A stretch of 64,000 nt of DNA from Microbacterium paraoxydans (GCF_018224615.1 NZ_JAGTUK010000002.1:62001-126000), one strand, 5' to 3'; positions 51,116 to 60,062 are shown, counted from the stretch's first letter. A program made the numbers and translations. The notes: generated from the sequence alone by a model not told the origin.

Positions 51116-51992
51116 CTCGGCCTGGTCGCCCCTCGCGGTGGCCGAAGCGGAAAGGGTGACGGTGGGAGCGATCCGGCTCAGCGTGCTGCACGCCGAGGCG
51201 TTCCGCTTCCCCGTCCCCTGGACGTTCCCGCCATCGGAGCTGCCGTACTCGATCCTCCGGCTGATCCGCTCCGGCACCGGGGAGATCGCTTTCGACGGGG
51301 TGCGGCACAGCGTCACGGCGGGCGACCTGGTGTTCATCCACGAGGGTGCGGTGCTGAGCTGTCGCGCCACCTCGTCCGACTTCTCGTTCGGCTCCATCCG
51401 GTTCTCCGCGTCGCTCGACGCGCAGGGCAGCGTCGCCGTCGGTATCCCGGTGCCGGCCGTGTCGGATGCCGGGGCGCACCCGACCGTGCGGGCGAACTTC
51501 GACGCCGTGATCGACGCGTGGGAGGAGGCCTCGGTCGGGAAGGCGATGCTCGCGTCGGGTCACCTGGCGGTCGTGCTCGGCACCGCGGCGGAGCTGATGG
51601 CCGACCGCGGGGTGACGGTCGCTCCGCCGTCGCGCCGGCGTGGGGTGCGTGCGCCCGTGCGCGCCAGGGACCCGCGGATTGCGCGCGTGGTCGACCATCT
51701 GCTGCTGGACGTGCGGCGCACGCCCGACGTCGCGACGCTGTGCGCGCTGGCACACATGAGCGAGTCCACTCTGCGCCGCACGTTCAAGGAGCAGACGGGG
51801 AAGACGATCGTCGCGTTCCTGCGGGAGGCGCGCATCTCGATCGCCGCCCGGCGCCTCGCCTTCGGCGACGACCCCATCGCCCGCATCGCGGAGGACGTGG
51901 GGCTGCCGGACGCGAACTACTTCGCCCGCAGTTTCCGGGAAGTGCTCCGCGTCACCCCGACCGAGTACCGCCGCCTGACCGCACAGACCTGA
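51108..51992 (+). CDS. AraC family transcriptional regulator
   Basis: A 294-residue AraC/XylS regulator. N-terminal cupin ligand domain (GEIAFDGVRHSVTAGDLVFIHEG) and C-terminal double helix-turn-helix: LLDVRRTPDVATLCALAHMS, ESTLRRTFKEQTGKTIVAFL and RIAEDVGLPDANYFARSFRE. It follows the oxidoreductase gene by 69 nt in the same direction and most likely controls this CUT1 operon. GTG at 51108 has GAGGTGGG upstream, spacing slightly long. Confidence 0.9.
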   Translation: MSDSAWSPLAVAEAERVTVGAIRLSVLHAEAFRFPVPWTFPPSELPYSILRLIRSGTGEIAFDGVRHSVTAGDLVFIHEGAVLSCRATSSDFSFGSIRFSASLDAQGSVAVGIPVPAVSDAGAHPTVRANFDAVIDAWEEASVGKAMLASGHLAVVLGTAAELMADRGVTVAPPSRRRGVRAPVRARDPRIARVVDHLLLDVRRTPDVATLCALAHMSESTLRRTFKEQTGKTIVAFLREARISIAARRLAFGDDPIARIAEDVGLPDANYFARSFREVLRVTPTEYRRLTAQT

Positions 51993-52014
51993 GCCCCGCC
52001 CGCGGATGGCGAAC

Positions 52015-52020
52015 TAGCCT
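52015..52020 (+). promoter_or_regulatory. -10 box of the DUF1684 gene (leaderless)
   Basis: TAGCCT, 6 nt, ATG at 52027. Confidence 0.55.
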
Positions 52021-52026
52021 GGGGTG

Positions 52027-52656
52027 ATGACGAGCTCGAGCGCCCGCGCGGCGGTGGACGTGGTCGACTGGCGGCGGAGGGTCTTCGCCCTGTACGAGGC
52101 CGTGCGCCGGGCGGACTCGCCGGAGGACGCGCACGAGCTGTGGCGCATCGAACGCGACGAGCTCATGCTGCATCACCCCGCCACGCCGCTGCTGCCGGAG
52201 GACCGGGTGCTGTTCGAGGGGTTGCCCATCGCGCCGTACGACCCGCAGTGGCGGTTCGCGCTGCCGATCCTGGAGGCGGAGCCCGCGGAGTTCGAGTTCG
52301 CGACGGGGACCGACGGCCTCGTACCGTTCGAGCGCGTCGGCGTGGTCGAGCTCCCCGATGCGGGCACTCTCGACGTGTGGCGGTTGCGCTCGTACGGGGG
52401 CGGGCTGTTCGTCCCGGTGCGGGACGCATCGGCGGGGCGACCCGGTGGCACGTACGGCGGCGGACGCTATCTGCTCGACACCATCAAGGGCGCCGACCTG
52501 GGCGGGGATGCGTCGCGGGGCACGATCGTGCTCGACTTCAACTTCGCGTACAACCCGTCGTGCGCGTACGACCCCGCATGGGCGTGCCCGCTCGCACCTG
52601 CGGGGAACGTGCTGCCCGTGGAGGTGCCGGTGGGGGAGCGGTACACCGGGGCGTAG
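52027..52656 (+). CDS. DUF1684 domain protein
   Basis: A 209-residue cytoplasmic protein of the DUF1684 family, whose function is not established. Family signatures are LDFNFAYNPSCAYDPAWACPLAPAGN near the C-terminus (in two parts) and GGRYLLDTIKGADLG. The N-terminus is helical and charged. Start at ATG 52027 matches a leaderless promoter; GTG one codon earlier is possible. It converges on a small membrane-protein gene. Confidence 0.9.
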   Translation: MTSSSARAAVDVVDWRRRVFALYEAVRRADSPEDAHELWRIERDELMLHHPATPLLPEDRVLFEGLPIAPYDPQWRFALPILEAEPAEFEFATGTDGLVPFERVGVVELPDAGTLDVWRLRSYGGGLFVPVRDASAGRPGGTYGGGRYLLDTIKGADLGGDASRGTIVLDFNFAYNPSCAYDPAWACPLAPAGNVLPVEVPVGERYTGA

Positions 52657-52669
52657 TCGGCGCGGGGCC

Positions 52670-53062
52670 TCAGCCGAGGAACAGCGGCACGAGCGAGCCG
52701 ATCAATCCGAGCACGCCGACCGCGGTGAACACGATCCCGAGCGTGCGCAGGACCCGCCGCGTGTGGGGTGGGTCGCCGATCCGTGCGCGAGCCGGGTTGT
52801 TGGCGCTGACGACGCCCGTGGTGAAGCCGTCGTCGACCACCGCCGGTTCGTGGCCTCGCAGCGGCCGCTCGTGGAAGTCGCCGCCCGCGAACCATCGGGC
52901 CATGGTCGTGCCGTCGCGTTCGACGATCGCGATCTCGATCGGGAGCCACGCGCCCTCGGCCATCCGCACCAGCAGGGCGATCAGCAGCAGGGGGATGCCC
53001 ACGCCGAGACCGACCCACGACAGCACCTCGCCGACGAGGGCGAGGGTGTCGACGGACGGCAT
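52670..53062 (-). CDS. Small two-helix membrane protein, function unknown
   Basis: A 130-residue protein with one hydrophobic helix near the N-terminus (about 10-33, GEVLSWVGLGVGIPLLLIALL) and one at the C-terminus (about 108-128, GIVFTAVGVLGLIGSLVPLF), separated by a soluble loop containing IEIAIVERDGTTMARWFAGG. Not recognised. Leaderless promoter TACGAT. The gene spacing to the M23 peptidase gene downstream in orientation is about 45 nt, but that gene is on the same strand and separately promoted. Confidence 0.72.
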   Translation of the reverse strand: MPSVDTLALVGEVLSWVGLGVGIPLLLIALLVRMAEGAWLPIEIAIVERDGTTMARWFAGGDFHERPLRGHEPAVVDDGFTTGVVSANNPARARIGDPPHTRRVLRTLGIVFTAVGVLGLIGSLVPLFLG

Positions 53063-53068
53063 GATCCC

Positions 53069-53074
53069 ATCGTA
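53069..53074 (-). promoter_or_regulatory. -10 box of the two-helix membrane protein gene (leaderless)
   Basis: On the minus strand TACGAT, 6 nt (GGGATC), ATG at 53062. Confidence 0.45.
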
Positions 53075-53108
53075 GGGACGCCGAAGGCCGGGAGCGCGCG
53101 CGGCGCGG

Positions 53109-54326
53109 TCAGCTCACGTTGTCCCGGAGCCACGGCAGCGGGTTGATCGCGACCGTGTTGATGTGCACCTCGAAGTGCAGGCAGGAGCCGAACACGTACC
53201 CGGTCGAGCCGACGTCACCGATGTACTGTCCGGCTTCGACGCAGTCGCCGACCTCCACGGCGCGCGTGCCGTGCTTCAGGTGCGAGTACACGGTGCTGAC
53301 GGCCTGGCCGTTGACGATGCTCTCGATCTGGATGGTGACGCCGTAGCCCTGGTAGCTCTCCGTGGAGCGCGACACGCAGCCCTTCATGGCGGCGTTGATC
53401 GGGGTGCCGATGCCGGCGGCGAAGTCCTGACCCAGGTGCGATCGGCCGGGCCGGGAGGCGCCGAAGCCGTCGGTGAACGAGTACGTCCCGTCCGCCATGG
53501 GCATGACCACCCGGTCGGCGACGGGGATGTCCATCGCGCTGCTGAGCGGCATCCCCGCGGCGATGGCGGCCGCGGCCGCGCGGGCGTGCGTCTCCTTGAT
53601 CTCCTCGGGCGTCGTCGCTGCGAAGGAGCCGCGGGCGGAGATCGTGGCACGGATGGCATCGGTGGCCGTGTAGGACTGTGCGGCGTCCTTCAACGCTGCC
53701 GCGCCGGCGACGGTCGCCACGGCGTCGTCGCCGCCGGGTGCCAGCACCGGCAGGGCGGCTCCGGTCACCATCACGCCGACGGCGAAGACGGCGCCGAGCG
53801 CCTTGATCTTGGACGCGGCGGTGCCGCGCGGGCGCTTCGCCAGGCGCGGGCGCCGGGGGCCGCGCGGGAAACGGGGGGTGCGCGGTGCGGCGGCGGATGT
53901 CGCCGTTTCGGGTGCGGGGGCCTCGGGGGCGGCGGCCGTTTCGGGCGCGGGGGCCTCGGGGGTGGAGGCGGGTGCGGGGGCGGCAGCCTTGGGGACGGCA
54001 GCCTCGGGGGTGGCGGTGGGCGCGGGGGCGGCAGCCTCGGGGGTGGAGGCGGCGTCGGTTCCCGGTGCGGCAGCCTCAGGGGCGGTGGAGGGTGCGGTCT
54101 CCGGGGAGGGCCGTTCTGCCCTGGCGCGGAGGGCGGCGCGGGTGGAGGGTGCCGGCGTTGCCGTGGGGGTCGGCTCCTGCGGTGCCGAGGCGGATGCCCG
54201 GCGTCGGTCGCGGCGCAGCGGGGGCTGTGGAGCGATCGCGGTTTCTGCGGGGTCGAGCGGGGCGTCCTCGTGCGAACGTCCGGAGGCCAGAGAAGACGTG
54301 ACAGGGTCCTTCCGCGATCGGGTCAT
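53109..54326 (-). CDS. M23 family peptidase (LytM-type) with low-complexity N-terminal region
   Basis: A 405-residue protein with a C-terminal LytM/M23 zinc endopeptidase domain: first zinc ligands His and Asp in GRSHLGQDF, His in VYSHLKHG, and the last His in HFEVHIN. Residues about 40-180 are Pro/Ala/Glu-rich repeats of APE and TPEA units, then one membrane helix (KIKALGAVFAVGVMVTGAALPVL), so the peptidase domain is outside, acting on cell-wall peptides or regulating another hydrolase. The long Pro/Ala-rich part is therefore cytoplasmic or a spacer. Start chosen at 54326 (MTRSRKDPV); upstream frame is out of character. Confidence 0.88.
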   Translation of the reverse strand: MTRSRKDPVTSSLASGRSHEDAPLDPAETAIAPQPPLRRDRRRASASAPQEPTPTATPAPSTRAALRARAERPSPETAPSTAPEAAAPGTDAASTPEAAAPAPTATPEAAVPKAAAPAPASTPEAPAPETAAAPEAPAPETATSAAAPRTPRFPRGPRRPRLAKRPRGTAASKIKALGAVFAVGVMVTGAALPVLAPGGDDAVATVAGAAALKDAAQSYTATDAIRATISARGSFAATTPEEIKETHARAAAAAIAAGMPLSSAMDIPVADRVVMPMADGTYSFTDGFGASRPGRSHLGQDFAAGIGTPINAAMKGCVSRSTESYQGYGVTIQIESIVNGQAVSTVYSHLKHGTRAVEVGDCVEAGQYIGDVGSTGYVFGSCLHFEVHINTVAINPLPWLRDNVS

Positions 54327-54354
54327 GCCGTGCACCGGCCCCTTCGGGAGGGCC

Positions 54355-54370
54355 GTTACCGTCCCGTAAC
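54355..54370. promoter_or_regulatory. GTTAC-N6-GTAAC palindrome at the M23 peptidase promoter
   Basis: GTTAC (54355-54359) and GTAAC (54366-54370), with a minus-strand TAGGTT (54368-54373) as possible -10. Actinobacterial cell-wall peptidase genes are often controlled through GTAAC-type sites; identity of the regulator (for example MtrA) is inference. Confidence 0.4.
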
Positions 54371-54558
54371 CTACGTTGCCGTTCGGGGGCGCGTCAAATC
54401 CTCCGTGCCGGTATGCCCGTCGGGTCGCCCGCCAGCTCGCGGGATGCACCGTCCGCGCGGCGACACTTTCGCTGGGCGGATGGCCTACGCGAGGAATCAC
54501 CCCCGGGGCGGTAGATTCCAGCTGTCAGCCGGAGCATCGACACTGAGAAGAGCCGCCC

Positions 54559-55353
54559 ATGTCCGATCCCCGCGTCACGTCGCTGCGCGTCCGTCCCCGC
54601 ATCTGGATTGGCCTCGCCATCTGGCTGGCCTACGCCATCCTGGTCTTCGTCGTGCAGCAGCTGAGTGGTGTTCCGTACACCGACTTCGGCCGCGACGGCG
54701 GCACACTCTTCTTCGGTGCCGGGCTCTCGCTCATCGTCGGCGCGATCTTCCTCGCGATCACCGCGAGCCTGCTCGGCTGGTGGCGCCCCGCGCTGTTCGA
54801 CCGCGCGCACAGCGCCCGCTGGCCGATCTTCGTCCCCGCGATCATGGCGGTCGCGCTCCTCATCAACCTCGCGAGCACCGACTGGGGCTCGTACGACGTC
54901 GGCTTCTTCGCCGCGTCCATCGTGCTGCTGCTCGTCGGCTTCACGGAGGAGATGGCCACCCGTGGCCTCCTGCTGGTGGGCCTGCGCAGCCGACTCCACG
55001 AGGGCTGGGTGTGGTTCATCAGCTCGGCCGCGTTCGCCCTCATGCACCTGACGAACGCGCTTGCCGGCCAGGACCTCGGCCTCACGCTCACCCAGGTGGG
55101 CATGGCGTTCCTCGGGGGCACGGTGTTCTACATCCTGCGCCGCACGACCGGCACCCTGATCTGGGCCATGGTGCTGCACGGGCTGTGGGACTTCTCCACC
55201 TTCGCGGTCGGTCACGGCACCCCCGGACCGCTCGCCGCACTCGGTGGCACTGTCAACCTCGTCGCGGGTATCGCCGGGATCGCCGTCGTCGCCTTCGTCA
55301 TCCGCGGTGCGAACGAACGCACCGCGGACGCCGCAGAACCATCGCGGAACTGA
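54559..55353 (+). CDS. CPBP family intramembrane metalloprotease (CAAX/ABI type)
   Basis: A 264-residue membrane protein with about seven helices and the ABI/CPBP motifs: EEMATRG (Glu-Glu-x3-Arg), FALMH (Phe-x3-His) and HGLWDF (His), the residues that bind the metal in Rce1-type proteases. Members cleave prenylated proteins or peptides in the membrane or provide bacteriocin self-protection. It stands alone; the GGAG of its ribosome binding site is weak (AGAGCCGCCC region), start at ATG 54559. The upstream 232-nt spacer contains the M23 promoter palindrome. Confidence 0.9.
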   Translation: MSDPRVTSLRVRPRIWIGLAIWLAYAILVFVVQQLSGVPYTDFGRDGGTLFFGAGLSLIVGAIFLAITASLLGWWRPALFDRAHSARWPIFVPAIMAVALLINLASTDWGSYDVGFFAASIVLLLVGFTEEMATRGLLLVGLRSRLHEGWVWFISSAAFALMHLTNALAGQDLGLTLTQVGMAFLGGTVFYILRRTTGTLIWAMVLHGLWDFSTFAVGHGTPGPLAALGGTVNLVAGIAGIAVVAFVIRGANERTADAAEPSRN

Positions 55354-55373
55354 AGCGCGCCGCAGCGAGGAAG

Positions 55374-55404
55374 GGAGCCACTCACGAAGGTGCGGAGTGG
55401 CTCC
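55374..55404. terminator. Terminator between the CPBP gene and tRNA-Gly
   Basis: Ten-base-pair perfect stem GGAGCCACTC (55374-55383) and GAGTGGCTCC (55395-55404), 11-nt loop, between convergent transcription units. Confidence 0.72.
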
Positions 55405-55416
55405 GGAGGCCGGTGA

Positions 55417-55490
55417 TGGAGGGGCTGACGGGAATCGAACCCGCGCTGTCTGCTTGGGAAGCAGAAGTTCTACCATTGAACTACAGCCCC
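55417..55490 (-). tRNA. tRNA-Gly (anticodon CCC)
   Basis: Read on the minus strand: acceptor GGGGCTG/CAGCCCC, D-arm GTTC-AATGGTA-GAAC, anticodon stem TCTGC/GCAGA with loop TTCCCAA, T-arm GCGGG-TTCGATT-CCCGT, discriminator T and an encoded CCA end. Anticodon CCC decodes GGG. Confidence 0.97.
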
Positions 55491-55554
55491 GAACCCGCCC
55501 GAGAGCAGGTGAGGGAAAGCCTACCTGTCTCCCGGGCCAGGGCCAAAGCGCGAC

Positions 55555-56409
55555 TCAGGGTCGCGCGTCGACGAGGCGCTGCCGCTGACTGCCGAGGCCC
55601 TCGATGCCGAGCTCGACCACGTCTCCGGCGCGCAGGTACGGGAAGCGGCCGGACAGCGCGACGCCCTGCGGGGTGCCGGTGTTGATCAGGTCGCCCGGCT
55701 CGAGCACCAGGTACTGCGACAGGTGGTGCACGATCTGCGCCACCGTGAAGATCATGTCGGCGGTGTTCGAGTCCTGACGCGGCTCCCCGTTCACGCGCGA
55801 CCACAGGTGCAGCGCCTGCGGGTCCACCTCGTCGGCGGGCACGAGCGCCGGGCCGAGCGGGTTGAACGTCTCGGCGTTCTTGCCCTTCGACCACTGCCCG
55901 CCCGAGTGCTCCACCTGAAACGCCCGCTCCGACACATCGTGTGAAACCACGTACCCCGCCACGTGCGCGAGGGCGTCCTCCGGGCTCGCGAGGTAACGCG
56001 CCCTGGTGCCGATCACGATGCCCAGCTCCACCTCCCAGTCCACCTTCTCGGCGCCCGGCGGGATCAGCACGTCGTCGAACGGCCCGACGATCGTGTTCGG
56101 GTGCTTGTGGAACAGGATCGGCACCGACGGCGGGGCGTCGCCCGACTCGGCGGCGTGCGCGGCGTAGTTCTGCCCGATGCACAGCACCGCCATCGGACGC
56201 GCGATCGGGGCACCGACGCGCAGCGCCTCCGCGCCGTCGAGCACGGGCAGGTCGCCCGCCGCGAGCGCCTCCCGCGTGCGGGCGATGCCGTCGCGGGCGA
56301 GGAACGTGCCGTCGATGTCGGCCGTGATCCCGGCGAGGTCGTACGTGGTGCCGTCGTGTCGCACGGCGGGGCGTTCGGCGCCGGGGGCGCCGAGACGAAG
56401 GAACTCCAT
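55555..56409 (-). CDS. Fumarylacetoacetate hydrolase family protein, probable 2,4-diketo-3-deoxy-L-rhamnonate hydrolase
   Basis: A 284-residue FAH-superfamily enzyme. Mg2+ ligands appear as Glu-x-Glu in VDWEVELGIVIGTRARYL and Asp in VSHDVSERAFQ; CIGQNYAAHAAESG and VPILFHKHPNTIVGPFDDV are family hallmarks, and INTGTPQGVALSGRFPYLRAGDVVELGIEGLG (in two parts) closes the fold. In this operon the expected reaction is hydrolysis of 2,4-diketo-3-deoxy-L-rhamnonate to pyruvate and L-lactate, the last step of the non-phosphorylating L-rhamnose route. That assignment rests on its neighbours; related enzymes act on similar diketo acids. Confidence 0.85.
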   Translation of the reverse strand: MEFLRLGAPGAERPAVRHDGTTYDLAGITADIDGTFLARDGIARTREALAAGDLPVLDGAEALRVGAPIARPMAVLCIGQNYAAHAAESGDAPPSVPILFHKHPNTIVGPFDDVLIPPGAEKVDWEVELGIVIGTRARYLASPEDALAHVAGYVVSHDVSERAFQVEHSGGQWSKGKNAETFNPLGPALVPADEVDPQALHLWSRVNGEPRQDSNTADMIFTVAQIVHHLSQYLVLEPGDLINTGTPQGVALSGRFPYLRAGDVVELGIEGLGSQRQRLVDARP

Positions 56410-56427
56410 TTGTCGTGTCTCCGGGGG

Positions 56428-57606
56428 TCAGTGGGTGTACGGGCGGTGCTTCTCGATCGCGTCGGAGAGCTCGACGCCGAAGCCGGGGGTCTCCGGCACG
56501 CGCAGGCGACCGTTCACCGGCACGGGCTCGCCCTCGAGCATGGGCGAGAACATCGGCACGACCTCCTCCGCGGTCGGGTGCATCATCAGGAACTCCGCGA
56601 ACGGGCTGTTCGTGCGTGTCACCACGAAGTGGTACGAGTACACGGACGAGCCGTGCGGGACCACCATCGTGCCGTGGGCGTCGGCGAGCGCGGAGATCTT
56701 CAGCAGCTCGGTGATGCCGCCGCACCAGCCCACGTCGGGCTGGATCAGGTCGACCCCGGTCTCCAGCAGCTGGCGGAAGCCCCACCGCGTGGCCTCGTGC
56801 TCGCCGGTCGTGATGAGCATCGAGGCGGGGGCGCGCTTGCGCAGCTCGGCGTAGCCCCAGTAGTCGTCGGGGATCAGAGCCTCCTCGATCCACTTCAGGC
56901 CGTAGTCGGCCGCGGCGTGCGCGAGGCGCGTGGCGTACTCGACGTCGAGCGACATCCAGCAGTCGTACATCAGCCAGAAGTCGTCGCCGACCTTCTCCCG
57001 CATGTCCGCGAGCAGGGCGATGTTCTTGCGCAGACCCTCCTCGCCCTCCGCGGGGCCGTGGTGCAGCGGCATCTTCCCGCCGAGGAACCCCAGCTCCTTC
57101 GCGCGGTCGGGCCGCGCCCCCGTGGCGTAGAACTGCAGCTCGTCGCGCACCGGGCCGCCCAGCAGCTCGAACACCGGCACCTGGCGCACGCGGCCCAGCA
57201 GGTCGTACAGGGCCAGGTCGACGCCGCTGATCGCGTTGAGCACGACGCCGCGACGGCCGTAGTACAGCGTCGACTTGTACATCTGATCCCAGATGCGCTC
57301 GATGTCGGTGATCTTCCGGCCCTCCAGGAACCGGGCCAGGTGCTTCTCGACGATGAACGCCCCGAGCTCGCCCGCCGTGGTGACGGAGAAGCCGACGGTG
57401 CCGTCGCTCGCCTCGATCTCCACCACGAGCGTGCCCAGCACGTTGAGCCCGAAGCTCTGCCGCGACTGCCGGTACTCGGGGTACACGCTCATCGGCGTCG
57501 CGATGTGGTCGTCGATCCAGTGGTCGGCACCCTGGTCGTGGTAGTCGGCGCCGCCGCCACGGACGGTGTAGGCGCGGACCTCGCGGATGGTGGGCGTGCC
57601 GGTCAT
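56428..57606 (-). CDS. rhmD: L-rhamnonate dehydratase
   Basis: A 392-residue enolase-superfamily enzyme (mandelate racemase group) that dehydrates L-rhamnonate to 2-keto-3-deoxy-L-rhamnonate. The sequence follows the known L-rhamnonate dehydratase closely: [47 protein letters not shown]. Metal ligands by position are D215 (WLMYDCW), E241 (KWIEEAL) and E269 (TTGEHEA), with H318 in [10 protein letters not shown] as the base. ATG at 57606 overlaps the dehydrogenase stop (ATGA). Upstream steps (rhamnose dehydrogenase, lactonase) are not in the window, so L-rhamnonate itself may be the substrate taken up. Confidence 0.95.
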   Translation of the reverse strand: MTGTPTIREVRAYTVRGGGADYHDQGADHWIDDHIATPMSVYPEYRQSRQSFGLNVLGTLVVEIEASDGTVGFSVTTAGELGAFIVEKHLARFLEGRKITDIERIWDQMYKSTLYYGRRGVVLNAISGVDLALYDLLGRVRQVPVFELLGGPVRDELQFYATGARPDRAKELGFLGGKMPLHHGPAEGEEGLRKNIALLADMREKVGDDFWLMYDCWMSLDVEYATRLAHAAADYGLKWIEEALIPDDYWGYAELRKRAPASMLITTGEHEATRWGFRQLLETGVDLIQPDVGWCGGITELLKISALADAHGTMVVPHGSSVYSYHFVVTRTNSPFAEFLMMHPTAEEVVPMFSPMLEGEPVPVNGRLRVPETPGFGVELSDAIEKHRPYTH

Positions 57607-58640
57607 CGTTCCTGTTCCTCTCGGTCGAACCGGACAAGGACCTTGCCCGGGGTGCCGTCGCCCGCCGCGAGGGCGGAGAAGGCGCTGTCGGCGTCGGCGA
57701 CGTCGATCTCGCGGCTGATCAGCGCGCGGTAGACGTCGGGTTCGGCGCCGATGATGGCTGCGGCGTCGGTGAAGTCGCCGGAGCCGTACGTGAAGCTGCC
57801 GATCAGGGAGCGCTCCTCCGTGCTCACCAGGAACGCGTCGAGCGTCACCTGCGGCGCGCCCATGCCCACCAGGCACACCGGGGCGCCGAGCGTGGTGCTG
57901 GTGAGGGCGTCGCGCAGCGTCGGGGTGATGCCGACCGCGTCGACGGCCGCATCCGCCAGCCCGCCGCCCGCGAGCAGCTGCTCCGCGACGGGACCGGCCG
58001 CGGGGTCGATCGTGTCCGCACCGAGGCGCTGCACGAGCTCGCGGCGGGCGGGGTCCATTTCGCTCACCACGATCGACCCCGCGCCCGCGTCGCGCAGCGC
58101 GATCACGACCGACTGCCCGATCGGGCCGCCGCCGATCACCAGCACGCGTCCGAGGCTCTCGGCCGGCAGGCGGCGCACCGCGTGCACGGCGACCGCGAGG
58201 GGCTCGATCAGTGCGCCGAGCTCGATCGGCAGACCCTTCGGCAGCGGCACCACGTTGCGCGCCGGCACCACCACGTAGTCGGCGAACGACGCGGGGATGT
58301 CCTTCGCGACACCGATCACGTGCTTGCCGGGGTGGTGCTGCTCGCGGCCCGCGTAGGCGTACGCATCCTCGGCCGGCACGACGACGGGGTTGAACGTGAC
58401 GGGCGTGCCCTCGACCAGCCCGTGCACGTCCGCCCCGACCGCGGCGATCGTGCCGCTCGACTCGTGCCCCATGACCTGCCCGGGGAAGCGGCGGCCGTTC
58501 TCGCCCGTGTACCCGTGCACGTCCGACCCGCAGATGCCGGTCGCGGCCACCCGGATGAGGACGTCGCCGGGGCCGGGCCGGGGGACCGGGGCCTCGCGGA
58601 CGTCGAGGCGTCCGATCTCGGTGAGGACGAGCTCGCGCAT
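57603..58640 (-). CDS. Medium-chain dehydrogenase without structural-zinc cysteines, probable 2-keto-3-deoxy-L-rhamnonate dehydrogenase
   Basis: A 345-residue zinc-type alcohol dehydrogenase. The catalytic site is kept: Cys and Asp in [10 protein letters not shown], His-Glu in MGHESSG. The four-cysteine structural zinc lobe is absent; that region reads [20 protein letters not shown]. Nucleotide loop: [19 protein letters not shown] with Glu in SEMD at the strand end (NAD+ preferred). In the diketo-hydrolase pathway 2-keto-3-deoxy-L-rhamnonate must be oxidised to the 2,4-diketo form; this is the only candidate oxidoreductase in the operon. Elsewhere that step is usually assigned to an SDR, so the role is inferred. 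Last 4 nt overlap the dehydratase start. Confidence 0.83.
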   Translation of the reverse strand: MRELVLTEIGRLDVREAPVPRPGPGDVLIRVAATGICGSDVHGYTGENGRRFPGQVMGHESSGTIAAVGADVHGLVEGTPVTFNPVVVPAEDAYAYAGREQHHPGKHVIGVAKDIPASFADYVVVPARNVVPLPKGLPIELGALIEPLAVAVHAVRRLPAESLGRVLVIGGGPIGQSVVIALRDAGAGSIVVSEMDPARRELVQRLGADTIDPAAGPVAEQLLAGGGLADAAVDAVGITPTLRDALTSTTLGAPVCLVGMGAPQVTLDAFLVSTEERSLIGSFTYGSGDFTDAAAIIGAEPDVYRALISREIDVADADSAFSALAAGDGTPGKVLVRFDREEQER

Positions 58641-58669
58641 GGGCGTTTCTCCTGTTCTGCCGACCGGGG

Positions 58670-60013
58670 TCAGCGCTGGCGGGCGGTGGTCGTCGTGGCG
58701 AGTCCGACGCCGTCGGTCTCGCGGACCGCGGGGCTGACGACCCGACTGAGGGCGATGAGCGCGGCGCCGAGCAGGGCGATCACGGCGAGGACGATGAGGC
58801 CGGCGCTGTCGCCGAACGTCGCATCCGCCCAGTTCTTGAGGATCGGCGCGAGGAACCCGCCGAGGCTGCCGAGCGAGTTGATCAGGGCGATGCCGCTCGC
58901 GGCCGCGGCGCCGAGCAGGAACGAGGTCGGCAGCGTCCAGAACACGGGTTGCACGGAGATGAAGCCCGCGGCGCCGACGCTCAGCGCGGCGAGGGCGATC
59001 ACCGGCTCCTGCACGATCGCGGACAGCACGATCCCGGCACCGGCGGCGGCCAGGGCGCATGTGGCGATCAGGCGGCGCTGGCCGGTGCTGTCGGCGAGGC
59101 GCGAGAGCACGAACGTGACGAGCAGCGCGAACGTCCACGGCACGGCCGTGAGGAGCCCGACCTCGAGCCCGACCGGTTTGCCGACGATCGTCGCGATCTG
59201 CGTCGGCAGATAGAAGGTGACGCCGTAGACGCTCATCTGGATCGTGAGGTAGATGGCGGCGAAGTACAGCACGACCGGGTTGCCGAGAGCGCGCAGGGCG
59301 CCGCGCGGGGAGTGGTTCTCCTTCGCGCTGTCCTCCTCGTCGAGCGCGGCGATCAGGGTGGAGCGCTCGTCGGCGGACAGCCACTTCGCGTCCTTCGGGC
59401 CGTTGTCGAGGTAGAAGAACGCGACGAAGCCGACCAGCACGGTGAGGATGCCCGTGACGAGGAACATCAGCTGCCAGCCGTGGATGCCGACCTTGCCGTC
59501 GAGGTCGAGCAGCATGCCGGACAGGGGTCCGCCGAAGATGAACGCGAGCGGGGCGCCGAAGTAGAACAGGCCGTTGACCCTGGCGCGGAACTTCAGCGGG
59601 ATCCAGTAGGTGAGGAACAGGATGACGCCGGGGAAGAAGCCGGCCTCGGTGATGCCGAGCAGCACGCGCAGGAGGTAGAAGATCCACTCGTTCGTGGCGA
59701 ACATCATGAGCGCGGAGACGATGCCCCACGAGACCATGATGCGGGCGAGCCAGATCTTGGCGCCGACCTTGCGCATGATGAGGTTCGACGGCACCTCGAA
59801 CAGCGCGTAGCCGAGGAAGAAGATCCCGGCGCCGAGCGCGTAGGCCGCGTCGGAGATCCCGGTGTCGGCCTGCCAGGCCGCCTTCGCGAAGCCGAGGTTG
59901 GCGCGGTCCAGGAACGCGAGGATGTACATGAGGAGCAGGATCGGGATCAGCCGGAGCGTGACCTTGCGGACGATCGCGGCGAGTTCGGGCCGCGTGGAGG
60001 ACTGAGTGGACAT
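58670..60013 (-). CDS. MFS transporter, anion:cation symporter family (sugar acid uptake)
   Basis: A 447-residue 12-helix major facilitator of the ACS branch (galactonate, tartrate, phthalate type). Signatures: [21 protein letters not shown] at the first helix, [33 protein letters not shown] in helix 2 and its loop (in two parts), [20 protein letters not shown]. Family members import sugar acids with protons, so uptake of L-rhamnonate or a related aldonate fits the downstream genes. First gene of the operon, divergent from iclR. Confidence 0.92.
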   Translation of the reverse strand: MSTQSSTRPELAAIVRKVTLRLIPILLLMYILAFLDRANLGFAKAAWQADTGISDAAYALGAGIFFLGYALFEVPSNLIMRKVGAKIWLARIMVSWGIVSALMMFATNEWIFYLLRVLLGITEAGFFPGVILFLTYWIPLKFRARVNGLFYFGAPLAFIFGGPLSGMLLDLDGKVGIHGWQLMFLVTGILTVLVGFVAFFYLDNGPKDAKWLSADERSTLIAALDEEDSAKENHSPRGALRALGNPVVLYFAAIYLTIQMSVYGVTFYLPTQIATIVGKPVGLEVGLLTAVPWTFALLVTFVLSRLADSTGQRRLIATCALAAAGAGIVLSAIVQEPVIALAALSVGAAGFISVQPVFWTLPTSFLLGAAAASGIALINSLGSLGGFLAPILKNWADATFGDSAGLIVLAVIALLGAALIALSRVVSPAVRETDGVGLATTTTARQR

Positions 60014-60048
60014 CGTGGCATCTCCATTGACGAGGGGTATCCAGTGCG

Positions 60049-60062
60049 TTCACGTATGTGAA
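60049..60062. promoter_or_regulatory. IclR operator in the rhamnonate divergent promoter region
   Basis: Perfect palindrome TTCACGTATGTGAA, 35 nt upstream of the MFS start and 74 nt before the IclR gene. Symmetry and A/T-rich ends fit IclR-family sites. TAGTGT (60090-60095) may be the -10 of the regulator gene. Confidence 0.55.

Noticed and set aside
49647..51755. Long minus-strand open frame (702 codons) opposite permease, oxidoreductase and AraC genes
   Set aside because: Spans three well-supported genes in antisense, low-complexity His/Arg/Gly composition, no motifs.
53803..54369. Ala/Gly-rich plus-strand frame opposite the M23 peptidase N-terminal part
   Set aside because: It is the complement of the Pro/Ala/Glu repeats of the peptidase gene; no ribosome binding site or domain.
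55417..55490. tRNA-Gly as integration site of a mobile element
   Set aside because: No integrase gene, no direct repeat of the tRNA 3' end and no shift in composition on either side.
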